The translations under genes and the position numbers were made by a program. The notes under the pieces were generated by a model. That model saw only the letters and a list, made by a program, of their open reading frames with translations, searched no databases and was not told the origin of the DNA. This document shows positions 25,470 through 34,666 of a stretch of 46,084 nucleotides of DNA, one piece after another (positions within the stretch are counted from its first letter, which is position 1; each line of letters opens with the position of its first letter). This DNA is from an uncultured Bacteroidales bacterium (GTDB taxonomy: Bacteria; Bacteroidota; Bacteroidia; Bacteroidales; Bacteroidaceae): assembly GCA_902798615.1 (NCBI GenBank), contig CADBXL010000022.1, positions 9,542 through 55,625 of the forward strand, read 5' to 3'.

Positions 25470-25946
25470 ATGAATCAGATAGAGAATCAGCGTGAGGCAT
25501 ACTATCGAAAGGCGGGCGTGGCTCCTGGTCTGCCAACTATGAAGGGAATCTATGCCGACCCAGAGGTAACGGGTGTTGGCTATAACGTCCTCATAAAGGA
25601 GCTTGGCGATCATCGTGTGCCAGAGAATTGGGTACAGCATCCTGTGATCAATACGGAGGCAGACTCAAATCCGGGCGCACCACTCGCATGGGGTTCTCCT
25701 GAGAATCCAGATGATGTAGTGGCAGGCTATGGCTATGTGGCTGCTGATACGTCAGAGGTGGAAAAAGAGGTTTTATTACACATTATAGATCAATGGGAAG
25801 TTTGGGGGTATTTCAATGGTGATCCAGTGAATTTAGGTCAGGATTTTTCGTCTCATGAAGCAAACGGTTTGTGTATTCCTGTTAGGACGAAGGACAATTT
25901 TTCTCATGGTATTAATGATATTATAGATGCTTTTGATAAAAAATGA
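25470..25946 (+). CDS. Orphan C-terminal module, possible polymorphic toxin end (5'-incomplete)
   Basis: A 158-residue open frame from an ATG, but the same frame stays open upstream to 25365 with protein-like sequence (NGSNGSNVTAGQQDYAER), suggesting the 3' end of a longer gene whose start is lost. No signal peptide. The first part to about residue 100 is GC-balanced like the neighbours; from about 25765 to the end the DNA turns AT-rich, as does the next gene, which overlaps by 4 bases (ATGA). A conserved stub with a swapped, compositionally distinct C-terminus and an overlapping small gene is the layout of polymorphic toxin-immunity cassettes. I recognise no toxin domain, so this is inference. 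Alternative: an unrelated hypothetical gene pair. Confidence 0.5.
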   Translation: MNQIENQREAYYRKAGVAPGLPTMKGIYADPEVTGVGYNVLIKELGDHRVPENWVQHPVINTEADSNPGAPLAWGSPENPDDVVAGYGYVAADTSEVEKEVLLHIIDQWEVWGYFNGDPVNLGQDFSSHEANGLCIPVRTKDNFSHGINDIIDAFDKK

Positions 25947-26497
25947 TAAAAACAACATTGATTTTCATGTTTGTACTTGCTCTCTCTTCTTGTAAGAGAG
26001 AGCAGATGTTTCATTTCACCTCTCATGACACTCTATATTTCAATGTGTATGATACTCTTGAAGAATATACATTTCATACCAACAATGGAATTGATTCTCT
26101 TAGATTTAAGGAAAAACAAATAAGAGAAACCTACAATGAATGGTATTTCAACAATTTGGAGACCTCCATATTTAATGCTTCTTTTTGTTGTGAAGGTGTT
26201 TTTAAACATAACGGACTTAAATACAGTTTTTGCTATTGTCTGAGCAAGGTTGCCGATAATCAAGATCCTGTTTTTTCAATTTACGCTGGAGCACGGAGTG
26301 CAATTAGCATTACTGACCGACGTAATTATGATAGAGGATTCTATAATGATACAATTATTATAGATGAATCAAATTCCGATATCATTCAGCTTGATGAACA
26401 ACCTTGTGAATTCAAGAGCCTAAAGTGGCATAAATATAAAGGACTTGTAGAATACGAACTGTCTGATGGTACTATATATAAAGACAGTATTAATTAA
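25943..26497 (+). CDS. Small lipoprotein, possible immunity protein
   Basis: A 184-residue protein with a lipobox (LALSSC, Cys17), so an envelope lipoprotein. The mature part is rich in Tyr, Phe, Asp and Asn and matches no family I know. Its DNA is strongly AT-rich: 18 of 60 bases are G or C at 26041-26100, against 34 of 60 in relA at 24001-24060. It starts inside the last codon of the preceding gene, implying translational coupling, and is followed by a terminator. If the preceding module is a toxin, a lipoprotein immunity partner would mean the toxin acts in the periplasm or envelope. Confidence 0.55.
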   Translation: MIKTTLIFMFVLALSSCKREQMFHFTSHDTLYFNVYDTLEEYTFHTNNGIDSLRFKEKQIRETYNEWYFNNLETSIFNASFCCEGVFKHNGLKYSFCYCLSKVADNQDPVFSIYAGARSAISITDRRNYDRGFYNDTIIIDESNSDIIQLDEQPCEFKSLKWHKYKGLVEYELSDGTIYKDSIN

Positions 26498-26511
26498 ACC
26501 ATTATAACTCT

Positions 26512-26562
26512 CCACACCTCCACCGATTCCTCGTGAATCCTTGGTGGTGTGGGGATTTTCTT
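26512..26562 (+). terminator. Terminator after the lipoprotein gene
   Basis: CCACACC...GATTC (26512-26529) pairs with GAATCC...GGTGTGG (26535-26552) with a few mismatches, followed by ATTTTCTTTTC. Confidence 0.65.
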
Positions 26563-26622
26563 TTCTCTCTGTCTCTTTCTTGTTTTTCCCTCTCATCAAT
26601 AGAGGTTTTCCTTGCAAGAAAT

Positions 26623-26727
26623 TCCGCTCTTCCTTCGAAGATACTCCATCGCAACTCCATCGTTACTCCATCGCAAGTCCATCATTTCGATGGAGTATCT
26701 ATGGAGAAGTGATGGACTAATGATGGA
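26623..26727. repeat. 11-nt tandem array 5, inverted halves
   Basis: TCC at 26623, TTC at 26634, TCC at 26645, 26656, 26667 and 26678; then GGA at 26692, 26703, 26714 and 26725. Units read ACTCCATCGNN. Array 7 at 39570 is the same sequence family in the other orientation. Confidence 0.88.
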
Positions 26728-26859
26728 CTATAAACGAAGGCATAGTTATTCATCAACAGTCTTTCTTCGCAAGACAAGCTAAAGCAAGTTCTTCGCTGTG
26801 CTCATTAGCAAGACAGTCATTATGTACGCCTTTCATGCAGAAGAAAGATAATAGGTTTT

Positions 26860-26941
26860 CCCCGCACATCCTCGTTACGCTCGTATGTACGGGGGGACGA
26901 ATAGTATTGTCTTCCAGACAGTTTTGTGCTTTTGAAACTTG
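26860..26941. repeat. 80-bp interspersed repeat with CCCCGCACATCC hairpin, copy 1
   Basis: A 35-base hairpin (26860-26894) followed by GTCTTCCAGACAG, itself a small hairpin, and GAAACTTGA. The second copy is at 45793-45873; loop sequences differ (TTACG against TTTCA) while the stems are kept. Confidence 0.75.
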
Positions 26942-27147
26942 AATTAAGAAATTAGACGCGGAGGGTGGCGAGCGCCTTCGGCATTTTTTTTCGCTTAGAC
27001 TCAACAGGCTATGCAGGTTCTTTGTTTAGTTCGTCTGCAGGTCCGTCACAAGCGAAACTTGAGTCAATTAATGTTTCAATTCACGTCTTAAGAGGGGCTT
27101 TTAAAGCTATTTTACCATCAGGACATCAAAAACTTTGTAAAAATCAT

Positions 27148-27176
27148 TTGCAATACGGAAAATTTCTGTAATTTTG
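27148..27176 (+). promoter_or_regulatory. Promoter of the GH67 gene
   Basis: TTG at 27148-27150 and TAATTTTG at 27169-27176, 18 bases apart; leader of about 100 bases. Confidence 0.6.
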
Positions 27177-27280
27177 TGGTCGCTAAACATGCCGAAATTA
27201 CAGACAGTTATAATCTGACGAACTCACGTTATTGTACTAATCGGATTAAAAACAAACAAAAATAAACAACTTTAGGAATT

Positions 27281-29374
27281 ATGAATGAAATGATGTTCTC
27301 GTTGAGGAAATCCGTCTTGACGGCATTAGTAGTTTGCTGTCTTGCTGCAAATTGTCATGCAGATGACGGTTCACGACTATGGCTTGGTAAGACGGGGGCT
27401 GCTAATGCCCAGATTACGTTGACTGCAAAGAGTACTGCCACGACGGATATTGCCAGGCGCGAATTGGCTTCTGCATGGAATGGCGGGCCTGTGAGTATGA
27501 CGGTGAAGAAGGTGAAGGGAATGAAACGTGATGCCTATACCATCAGGATAAAGGATGGTAAGGTTGCTATTACTTCTCCTTCGGATATAGGTCTGCTCTA
27601 TGGAGCATACCGATTGCTCCAGCTTCAGACGATGAATGCCGCAGGTGGTGATATGGAAGTGAAGGAGAGTCCGTTTCATGACATCCGTCTCCTTAACCAT
27701 TGGGATAACCTTGACGGAAACAGCGAGCGAGGATATGCTGGAAAGAGTATCTTCTGGAATGTGAGCGGTTTTCCAAAGACCATTGGCAGTAATGAGGTTA
27801 AGGATATAAACAATAATCCCCTGAACAACGATACATACGCCCGTGCCTGTGCTTCAATAGGCATAAACGGAGCTGTGCTCAATAATGTGAATGCCTCGCC
27901 TAAGATGCTCACCACCGAGGTGTTGCAGATGGCAAAGCAGTATGCTGATGTGCTGCGTCCATACGGAATAAGAGTGTATCTGGCTGTGAATTTCTCAAGT
28001 CCGGTGGTGGTAGGCGGTCTTGCAACTGCCGATCCTATGGATAAGGATGTACAACGCTGGTGGAAGGAAAAGGCAAAGGAGATTTACGGTTTGATACCTG
28101 ACTTTGGCGGTTTCCTTGTAAAGGCAAATAGTGAGGGACAGCCAGGTCCAATGGACTATGGTCGTACACATGCCGACGGAGCAAATCTTCTTGCTGGTGC
28201 ACTACGTCCTTATGGAGGCATAGTGATGTGGAGGGCATTTATCAATAATCCTACTGATCCTGACCGCGCCAAGCAGGCACGACTGGAGTTTGAGCATCTC
28301 GATGGTAAATTTCTTGACAACGTGATTATTCAGGTGAAGAACGGACCTATCGACTTCCAGCCTCGCGAACCGTTCAATGCCCTGTTTGGGGCACTTCACC
28401 AGACGGCAGAGATGCCAGAGTTTCAGATAACTCAGGAATACCTCGGACAAGCCAATCACCTTGCCTATCTCGGCACCATGTGGGAGGAGTTCTTTTCCGA
28501 AGTAACACAGTATGCCGACTATAAGGCAAATCAGCTCAAGGCTAAGTACAACGCCATAGCGGGAGTAGCCAATACTGGAACTGATGCCAACTGGACGGGA
28601 CATCCGCTTGCGCAGTCAAACTGGTATGCCTTTGGCAGAATGGCATGGAATCCAGACCTTGATGCAAAGACGATAGCAAATGAATGGGTGTCGCTGACAT
28701 TCCCTTCGCTTAGTGGGAAGCAGCACGATACCGTGGTTTCAATGCTCATGAGAAGTCGTGAGGCTGTAGTTGACTATGAGATGCCAATCGGACTTACCCA
28801 CCAGTTTGGCAATTCGCACTATGCCCCGGGTGCATGGGATAACCGTCCGATTCGTCGTGATTGGTTGCCTGTGTTCTATAATCAGGCAGATGCCGATGGT
28901 ATAGGCTTTGACCGCACGAAGGCAACGGGAACGGATAATACTTCGCAATATGTTCCTGCTTTCGGTGGTGTGATGGAAGATGTGAAGACTTGTCCTGATA
29001 AATACTTGCTATGGTTTCATCATGTTTCGTGGAATCATAAGTGTCAGACGGGGCGTAGTGTTTGGGAAGAACTGTGCTATCGCTATCAGAATGGGCTTAA
29101 TGAGGCTCGTCAGATGCAGCGTCAATGGAATTCACTTGAGGGTGCCATTGATCAGGATATATTCCGTGATGTGCAGACGCGCCTAATGACACAGACACGC
29201 GATGCAGAATGGTGGAAGGATGGCATTCTGCTTTATTTCCAGTCGCTCAATAAGATGGCTTTTCCTGATTTCCTTGAGCCGCCTGTACATACTCTTGATG
29301 AGTGTAAGAAAAACAGGGTGCACGTTGGATTGTATAGAAGTCCTACTCGCGAGGAATTGAATAGGGAAAGGTGA
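27281..29374 (+). CDS. GH67 alpha-glucuronidase
   Basis: A 697-residue exported glycoside hydrolase of family 67, which removes (4-O-methyl)glucuronic acid from xylan fragments. The signal peptide covers about residues 1-27 (ending NCHA). An N-terminal GH67N-like domain (30-140) precedes the catalytic barrel with LLNHWDNLDGNSERGYAG, GFLVKANSEGQPGP (probable catalytic acid Glu), KNGPIDFQPREP (Asp) and ITQEYLGQ (Glu), and the C-terminal domain includes GLTHQFGNSHY. Length fits the family. It stands alone with its own promoter and a downstream terminator, convergent with a GH28 gene, and is not in a Sus-type locus within the window. Confidence 0.93.
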   Translation: MNEMMFSLRKSVLTALVVCCLAANCHADDGSRLWLGKTGAANAQITLTAKSTATTDIARRELASAWNGGPVSMTVKKVKGMKRDAYTIRIKDGKVAITSPSDIGLLYGAYRLLQLQTMNAAGGDMEVKESPFHDIRLLNHWDNLDGNSERGYAGKSIFWNVSGFPKTIGSNEVKDINNNPLNNDTYARACASIGINGAVLNNVNASPKMLTTEVLQMAKQYADVLRPYGIRVYLAVNFSSPVVVGGLATADPMDKDVQRWWKEKAKEIYGLIPDFGGFLVKANSEGQPGPMDYGRTHADGANLLAGALRPYGGIVMWRAFINNPTDPDRAKQARLEFEHLDGKFLDNVIIQVKNGPIDFQPREPFNALFGALHQTAEMPEFQITQEYLGQANHLAYLGTMWEEFFSEVTQYADYKANQLKAKYNAIAGVANTGTDANWTGHPLAQSNWYAFGRMAWNPDLDAKTIANEWVSLTFPSLSGKQHDTVVSMLMRSREAVVDYEMPIGLTHQFGNSHYAPGAWDNRPIRRDWLPVFYNQADADGIGFDRTKATGTDNTSQYVPAFGGVMEDVKTCPDKYLLWFHHVSWNHKCQTGRSVWEELCYRYQNGLNEARQMQRQWNSLEGAIDQDIFRDVQTRLMTQTRDAEWWKDGILLYFQSLNKMAFPDFLEPPVHTLDECKKNRVHVGLYRSPTREELNRER

Positions 29375-29415
29375 TTCTGACAGGAAAGAATTTTCAATGG
29401 CTTATTTGCAATAGT

Positions 29416-29457
29416 AACCCTCTGGCACAAGCGTTAAAGGCTTCGCCAGAGGGTTGT
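29416..29457. terminator. Hairpin terminator between GH67 and GH28 genes
   Basis: AACCCTCTGGC (29416-29426) pairs perfectly over 11 bp with GCCAGAGGGTT (29445-29455), loop 18. The T tract is short; it lies between convergent genes. Confidence 0.65.
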
Positions 29458-29533
29458 ATATTGAATAAGTCTTTGCTGCTATGGCTTCTTCGCGTGTCGT
29501 AACTCTGTGTATCGAGACTATGTGCCTTGAAAG

Positions 29534-30907
29534 CTATTCCACGTTGATATTGCTATGCTTGAAGCCATCCACGATTTCGGGATGGAACTCCTTGTTGTGT
29601 GCCTTTATCTTCAGGTTCTCGAAGGTGAAATTGCTGAGACGATATACCTCGTCCTGTTTCTGGGCATTGAAGAAAGTCTCGCACTCGCATTCGCAGTTGC
29701 GCATCACGATATGGTCGGAGTAGGAGAGGGGAGAGTCCTTCCTGCCCTTGAGGTCGTAGAACTGCTTCCAAGGGGCTATGAGAAGGAAATTCTTCACCGG
29801 TCCCTTGATATCCTCAACGGTGATGTATTCGTAGCGCTGAGGCGTGTCAGGGCGCATCTTTAGCCATAAGAGATTGTTTGCCTGAGAGGATATCTTTATC
29901 CTGCGGAGAATGATGTTATGGTCGAAGACGGACTCAGATCCAAGAGTAAGGCATCCGTGACAGAAACCATACTCGCAATCCTCGATGATAATATTCCGAT
30001 TCTCGCCATTTCCGACGCTCTCCGACGGAATTTCCATGCCAGGGTAGTCTTTCATGAAGGCATCGGCGTAAGGGCCTTTACCGCCCTTTATTGCCACGGC
30101 ATCGTCGTTGACCGACATATAGCAGTTCTTTATCAGCACATTCTTCACCACGTCAAGGTCGATGGCATCCGTGGAAGGACCTTTGGTATCATCGGGCTTG
30201 CCGAGGCTGTAGATGCGGCATCCGAGGAACTTCACGTTTTCGGAATTATAGACATGGTTTGTCCAGAAAGCGGAGTTCTGGAGGCTTACGCCCTCAATCT
30301 GAACATTCTTGCTGTTGGATATATAGACAAGGCGTGGGCGTTGCTCATCCTTGTTTGTGCAGGCTTTGTTCCATGCGCGACGAAGCCAGAACTGCTGATG
30401 ATACCTTAATCCGTTGCCGTCAATAGTGCCTTCTCCTGAGATGGTGAATCCGTCAAGTCCGTCGGCATTGATAAGAGCCCCGAAATAGGTACAGGTCTCA
30501 CCCTCAATGCGTGTCTTCCCGAGGGGATAATCGCCTATGAAGTCTGAACCAATGAGCATACCGCCCTTACGGATATGTAGGTGCGTGCCTTGACGGAAAT
30601 GAAGACCGCCAGTCAGGTAGATACCTTCGGGAACTACTATCACACCGCCACCTTCTTTTGCTGCCTTGTCGATGAGCGCCTGGATCTCGGAGGTGTGTAT
30701 GCGTCCGTCGGCAAAGATGCGATAGTCGGTAAGGACATATTGCTTGCCCAATTTTGAGATATCTACGCGCGTGGTGTCCTTGAACCACGCATCAATCAGA
30801 GTACCGTCAGGCCATAAATCGGCTTGTGGCTTCTGTTTTTTTGCTGCGGTTGATGAGAGGGATAATAATAAAAGAATGAATGTGGTTAGGATAGTAGATT
30901 TTTTCAT
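29534..30907 (-). CDS. GH28 family glycoside hydrolase (polygalacturonase-like)
   Basis: A 457-residue exported enzyme of glycoside hydrolase family 28, which hydrolyses pectic (galacturonan-type) chains. Signal peptide about 1-22. The right-handed beta-helix has the family motifs in order: STDAIDLD (xTD), NDDAVAIKGG (DD), GFCHGCLTLGSES in place of GHG, and RRIKISSQ (RIK). Length is typical. I use the ATG at 30907 because the MKKSTIL start gives the signal peptide, whereas the upstream start adds an unlikely extension. Convergent with the GH67 gene; together they point to use of plant cell walls. Confidence 0.9.
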   Translation of the reverse strand: MKKSTILTTFILLLLSLSSTAAKKQKPQADLWPDGTLIDAWFKDTTRVDISKLGKQYVLTDYRIFADGRIHTSEIQALIDKAAKEGGGVIVVPEGIYLTGGLHFRQGTHLHIRKGGMLIGSDFIGDYPLGKTRIEGETCTYFGALINADGLDGFTISGEGTIDGNGLRYHQQFWLRRAWNKACTNKDEQRPRLVYISNSKNVQIEGVSLQNSAFWTNHVYNSENVKFLGCRIYSLGKPDDTKGPSTDAIDLDVVKNVLIKNCYMSVNDDAVAIKGGKGPYADAFMKDYPGMEIPSESVGNGENRNIIIEDCEYGFCHGCLTLGSESVFDHNIILRRIKISSQANNLLWLKMRPDTPQRYEYITVEDIKGPVKNFLLIAPWKQFYDLKGRKDSPLSYSDHIVMRNCECECETFFNAQKQDEVYRLSNFTFENLKIKAHNKEFHPEIVDGFKHSNINVE

Positions 30908-30928
30908 AATATAGGTATCGGTAAAAAG

Positions 30929-30994
30929 CAAATTACTAATTACGAATTACTTGGTTACTTTATTGTAAACAGGTAATTTGTAATTAGTAATTTG
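30929..30994. repeat. AT-rich inverted repeat of 7-nt units
   Basis: CAAATTACTAATTACGAATT plus AC (30929-30950) is complementary at 21 of 22 bases to 30973-30994. Each arm consists of near-identical 7-nt units (CAAATTA, CTAATTA, CGAATTA). Confidence 0.75.
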
Positions 30995-31005
30995 TAATTG
31001 AATTA

Positions 31006-31299
31006 TTAGATAGACTGCTCTACATTCCAGACGAACGCTCTGAGACCGAGCATAGGATTGTCCGCGTCAAGTTTCTTTAGACGGGTGAGGAGAGGCTCAA
31101 CCTTGTTGTCATCACATATTGTGAGCACAGCCTCGTTCATTGCAGGCCAGGCATGAGAGCCGAGGTGAGGTTCGCCTGATACGCTTCCCCTGCCTGCCAC
31201 CTCTGTGAGAAGTGTATATCCACGGCAGAGGGAAGAGGACAATGCCTCTACCACTCCGTCATGATGTGCCTGATCGTATGTTATAAATACTGTTTTCAT
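31006..31299 (-). CDS. PG0541 family transporter-associated protein
   Basis: A 97-residue soluble protein of the PG0541 family, named for a Porphyromonas gingivalis locus where it follows an RND pump, exactly as here. It has the size and strand pattern of PII-like/DUF3240-type regulators (MKTVFITYDQAHHDG start, AVLTICDDNKVEPLL in the middle). It is presumably a cytoplasmic sensor that modulates the pump, but no mechanism is established. Only 3 bases separate it from the RND gene, so the two are cotranscribed. Confidence 0.85.
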   Translation of the reverse strand: MKTVFITYDQAHHDGVVEALSSSLCRGYTLLTEVAGRGSVSGEPHLGSHAWPAMNEAVLTICDDNKVEPLLTRLKKLDADNPMLGLRAFVWNVEQSI

Positions 31300-31302
31300 T
31301 GT

Positions 31303-34300
31303 TTAATGCTTGTTACGTTTTTCAATATCGTGACTTACGGAATGCAGACGCTGGGTAGCCAGACGCTCTGCCTTTGTTTCTTCCCAGTACTTATCAAGTT
31401 CACGCTGTTCCTTCAGAGCCTTACGCTGGCGCTTGATACCGATGCTTCCGAAGATACAGAACATAGAAGGAACATAGATAAGGGTGAGGATAGTACTTAC
31501 CAAAAGACCGCCGATGATACTGATACCCAGAGGACGCCACATCTCAGCACCTACACCCTGACTGATAGCCATAGGGAACATACCGAGAATGGTTGTCATT
31601 GTGGTCATAAGGATAGGACGCAGACGTGAACGTGCTGCGATGGTAGCAGAGCGAATCAGGGAGTTTCCACGCTCGCGCATCAGGTTGGTGTAGTCGATAA
31701 GCACGATACCGTTCTTTACTACGATACCAATCAACATAATTCCTCCGAGCATTGACATGATGTTAAGGTTTGTGCCTGTAACAAGCAATGCCAGAATGAC
31801 ACCTGAGAATGCGAATGGCACGGAGAGCATGATGATGAACGGATATGTAAGTGACTCGAACTGAGCAGCCATTACGATGAACACGAGGATGATGATAAGG
31901 ATACCGAGTGTACCGAGGTCACGGTTAGAATCCTGCTGATCCTCATAAGAACCTGCTACCTGAACGGTAACACCTGCAGGAATCTCCATATTCTCATAGA
32001 TAGACTGGCCAAGCTCAACACCGTCAGAAAGTGCATAGCCATCCTTAAGAACTGCACTTACGGTAACGTAACGCTCACGGTCCTTACGCTCGATGGTTGG
32101 TGGGATGGCACTCTCCTTAACAGTTCCAATATCACAGATACGGATATTCTGTCCACGACCATTAGGTATTACCATGTTCTCGATATCCTTCATAGAGATA
32201 CGAGCACTTGGCTCATAGCGAACCTTGATGTCGTACTCCTTACCATCCTCACGGAAGTATGAAAGCTGAGAACCGGTGATTATGTTGCGGACATATCCTG
32301 CTGCTGTTGACAAACCGAGACCCTGCTGAGCAAGTTTCTCGCGGTCGAACTCAACAACGATTTCCGGCTGATAGTCAGAACGTGAGATTACGGTTTGGGC
32401 AACCATCTCGTTCTCGCCCAGCTTCATAGATAATTCATCGGCAATCCTGCGTGTAGCGTCAAGGTCGTAGCCGTAAATCTCGAATGTGGCAGTTGACTGA
32501 CCACCCATTGAGGCAGCCTGCTGACCACCGAGCATTACACGATATTTAGCCAGTTCTGGGATAGCCTTCAAATCTGCACGCATCTCGTCACAGATAGTAG
32601 CCAGACCCTTTTCACGCTCATTTGAAGGCACCATCATTATGTTGAATGAAATGATGTGTGAACCATTATCAGAAAGTGAAGCGAAGGTGTTGTTGTCGCC
32701 TGCCTGACCTACGGTGAAGTTACATGATTGTATGTCGTTGCCGTATCTGTCCTGCCATTTCTTCACGAGACTCTTGGCAAGATCCTCAGAAATCTCTACA
32801 CGAGTACCGATAGGCAACTGAACTGATACACCAATACGACCTGAGTCGTTGGCAGGGAAGAACTCAGACTTGATGCCAAATATGGATGCAAGTGCGAGAG
32901 AACCAAAGAAGAGGCATACACATCCGATAACAACCGTTGCACGATGACGTACAGCCCAGTTGATTCGTCTCTCATACCAGTCATCGAGGTTATCAAGACC
33001 ATTGCTGATAGGTGAGTATATCTTCTTGAACAGACCGCTCTGGCGTTTTTTCAGTCTCAGCATCAAAGAACAGAGCATTGGAGTGAAGGTGAGGGCTGAG
33101 ATTGTAGAGATTGTCATGATGATACACATCATCCAGCCCAACTGCTTGAAGAGCACACCAGCCATACCTGTTACCATGGTCAATGGGAAGAACACGGCAA
33201 TCATGGTCAAGGTAGAAGCGACAACGGAGATAGCCACCTCCTGCGTAGCGTGAACCGCCGCCTGTTTTGGAGAAGAGCCTCGCTCGATGTGCGTCGTTAC
33301 GTTCTCAAGCACCACGATGGCATCGTCAACCACGTTACCGATAGCGATAGAGAGACATGACAGGGAAATCATGTTGAGCGAACCACCCGTTGCATACAGA
33401 TAGATGAATGAAGCTATCAGAGACATAGGGATGGTGATCACGATGATCATCGTAGCACGCCATCTGCCGAGGAATATGAATACCACGAGAGCCACAAAGA
33501 GCATAGCGTAGGCTATTGTTTCCTCAAGAGAACCGATAGTATTCAGAATGTTGTCTGAGGTATTAACGATGATACCCAGCTTAACGTCTGGCGGAAGGTT
33601 CTTCTGCAGTTCTGGAATCTTCTGCATCACAGCATCAGAGATAGCCACAGAGTTTGCACCTGACTGCTTCTGAACAATAATCATAGCACCCTGTGTGCCG
33701 TTGGTGAATGTCTTCTGTGAACGTTCCTGAAGGTTATCCACGATGCGAGCAACATCCTTCAGATATACATTTACGCCATTGTGAGTACCCACGATAACGT
33801 TGTTCATCTCACTTGGGTCGCTGAACTCACCCTCTACGCGGACGGTGAAAGTCTGTGTACCCACATCAACCGTACCATTAGTGATGTTACGGTTCTCTGC
33901 GCTGATGGCAGAGCTGACCTGTAAAGGAGAGAGACCGTATGCCTCCATCTTGCGAGGGTCGAGATAGATGTTGATCTCACGCTCTGGAGCACCAGAGATA
34001 CTAACCGAACCTACACCGTCAATACGTGCAAGAGGGTTAGCTACACCATCATCCAGAATTTTGTAAAGAGCCTGCTGTGATTCCTTTGCCTCTACAGAGA
34101 GCATGATGATAGGAATCATATCGGTAGAGAACTTGAACAAAATAGGTGTCTGTGCTTCGTCAGGAAGTGAGTTTGACACCATGTCCAGTTTGTCTCGCAC
34201 GTTGTTTGTAAGAGCGTCAATGTCATAGCCGAACTCAAACTGAAGAGTTATGACAGATACGTTCTCACGAGAGTTACTTGTGATATGCTTCAAGTGCTCC

Positions 34301-34521
34301 ACCGAGTTCAAGGTGTTCTCCAGTGGACGTGTTACGTTATTCTCAATATCATTAGCCGACGCACCGTTATAGTACGTCATGACCATGATGGTGTTGGTAT
34401 CAATATCAGGATAAAGGTCGATAGGGAGCTTTATCAGAGAGAAGATACCGAGAATGATGACTGCCACAAAGCAGAGGCTTGTCATAATCGGTCGTTTGAC
34501 CGCGCCTTCGTATAATGTCAT
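31303..34521 (-). CDS. RND efflux pump permease (HAE1/AcrB-like)
   Basis: A 1072-residue inner-membrane proton-driven transporter of the AcrB/MexB type. It starts with one membrane helix (IMTSLCFVAVIILGIFSLI), a large periplasmic loop (DPRKMEAYGLSPLQV), six helices with the RND signature region GNVVDDAIVVLENV carrying the paired Asp residues of the proton relay, a second periplasmic loop, and the final helix bundle (GIMLIGIVVKNGIVLIDYTN). Together with the adaptor and TolC it exports hydrophobic or metal-type substrates across both membranes; substrate not readable. Order in transcription: tolC, adaptor, pump, PG0541. Confidence 0.95.
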   Translation of the reverse strand: MTLYEGAVKRPIMTSLCFVAVIILGIFSLIKLPIDLYPDIDTNTIMVMTYYNGASANDIENNVTRPLENTLNSVEHLKHITSNSRENVSVITLQFEFGYDIDALTNNVRDKLDMVSNSLPDEAQTPILFKFSTDMIPIIMLSVEAKESQQALYKILDDGVANPLARIDGVGSVSISGAPEREINIYLDPRKMEAYGLSPLQVSSAISAENRNITNGTVDVGTQTFTVRVEGEFSDPSEMNNVIVGTHNGVNVYLKDVARIVDNLQERSQKTFTNGTQGAMIIVQKQSGANSVAISDAVMQKIPELQKNLPPDVKLGIIVNTSDNILNTIGSLEETIAYAMLFVALVVFIFLGRWRATMIIVITIPMSLIASFIYLYATGGSLNMISLSCLSIAIGNVVDDAIVVLENVTTHIERGSSPKQAAVHATQEVAISVVASTLTMIAVFFPLTMVTGMAGVLFKQLGWMMCIIMTISTISALTFTPMLCSLMLRLKKRQSGLFKKIYSPISNGLDNLDDWYERRINWAVRHRATVVIGCVCLFFGSLALASIFGIKSEFFPANDSGRIGVSVQLPIGTRVEISEDLAKSLVKKWQDRYGNDIQSCNFTVGQAGDNNTFASLSDNGSHIISFNIMMVPSNEREKGLATICDEMRADLKAIPELAKYRVMLGGQQAASMGGQSTATFEIYGYDLDATRRIADELSMKLGENEMVAQTVISRSDYQPEIVVEFDREKLAQQGLGLSTAAGYVRNIITGSQLSYFREDGKEYDIKVRYEPSARISMKDIENMVIPNGRGQNIRICDIGTVKESAIPPTIERKDRERYVTVSAVLKDGYALSDGVELGQSIYENMEIPAGVTVQVAGSYEDQQDSNRDLGTLGILIIILVFIVMAAQFESLTYPFIIMLSVPFAFSGVILALLVTGTNLNIMSMLGGIMLIGIVVKNGIVLIDYTNLMRERGNSLIRSATIAARSRLRPILMTTMTTILGMFPMAISQGVGAEMWRPLGISIIGGLLVSTILTLIYVPSMFCIFGSIGIKRQRKALKEQRELDKYWEETKAERLATQRLHSVSHDIEKRNKH

Positions 34522-34536
34522 ATAAATTTTAATTAC

Positions 34537-34659
34537 GGCCTCTCCCTCCGCCCTCCCCCGTAGGGAGGGAACCGAAAGGTGAAAGGCTTTCTGATTTTTT
34601 TACGATTTGCTTTTGATTACTCCGGCTCCCTCCCTACGGGGGAGGGCGGGGGGAGAGGC
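34537..34659. repeat. GC-rich palindromic intergenic element
   Basis: Same family as at 6200 and 22942: left arm 34537-34573, right arm 34621-34659, AT-rich centre. It fills the gap between the adaptor stop and the pump start, so it is inside the efflux operon transcript. Confidence 0.85.
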
Positions 34660-34666
34660 CTCTTTT

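Larger units (their letters stand above)
26563..27146. other. Gene-free repeat-bearing region
   Basis: Upstream of the GH67 gene. It holds an 11-nt array (26623-26727) and the repeat shared with 45793-45873 (26860-26941). The rest shows no coding sequence; an open frame at 26965-27171 has no homologue I recognise and reads through spacer. Confidence 0.65.

Noticed and set aside
26965-27171. 68-codon open frame before GH67
   Set aside because: Reads through repeat-bearing spacer and has no recognisable features.
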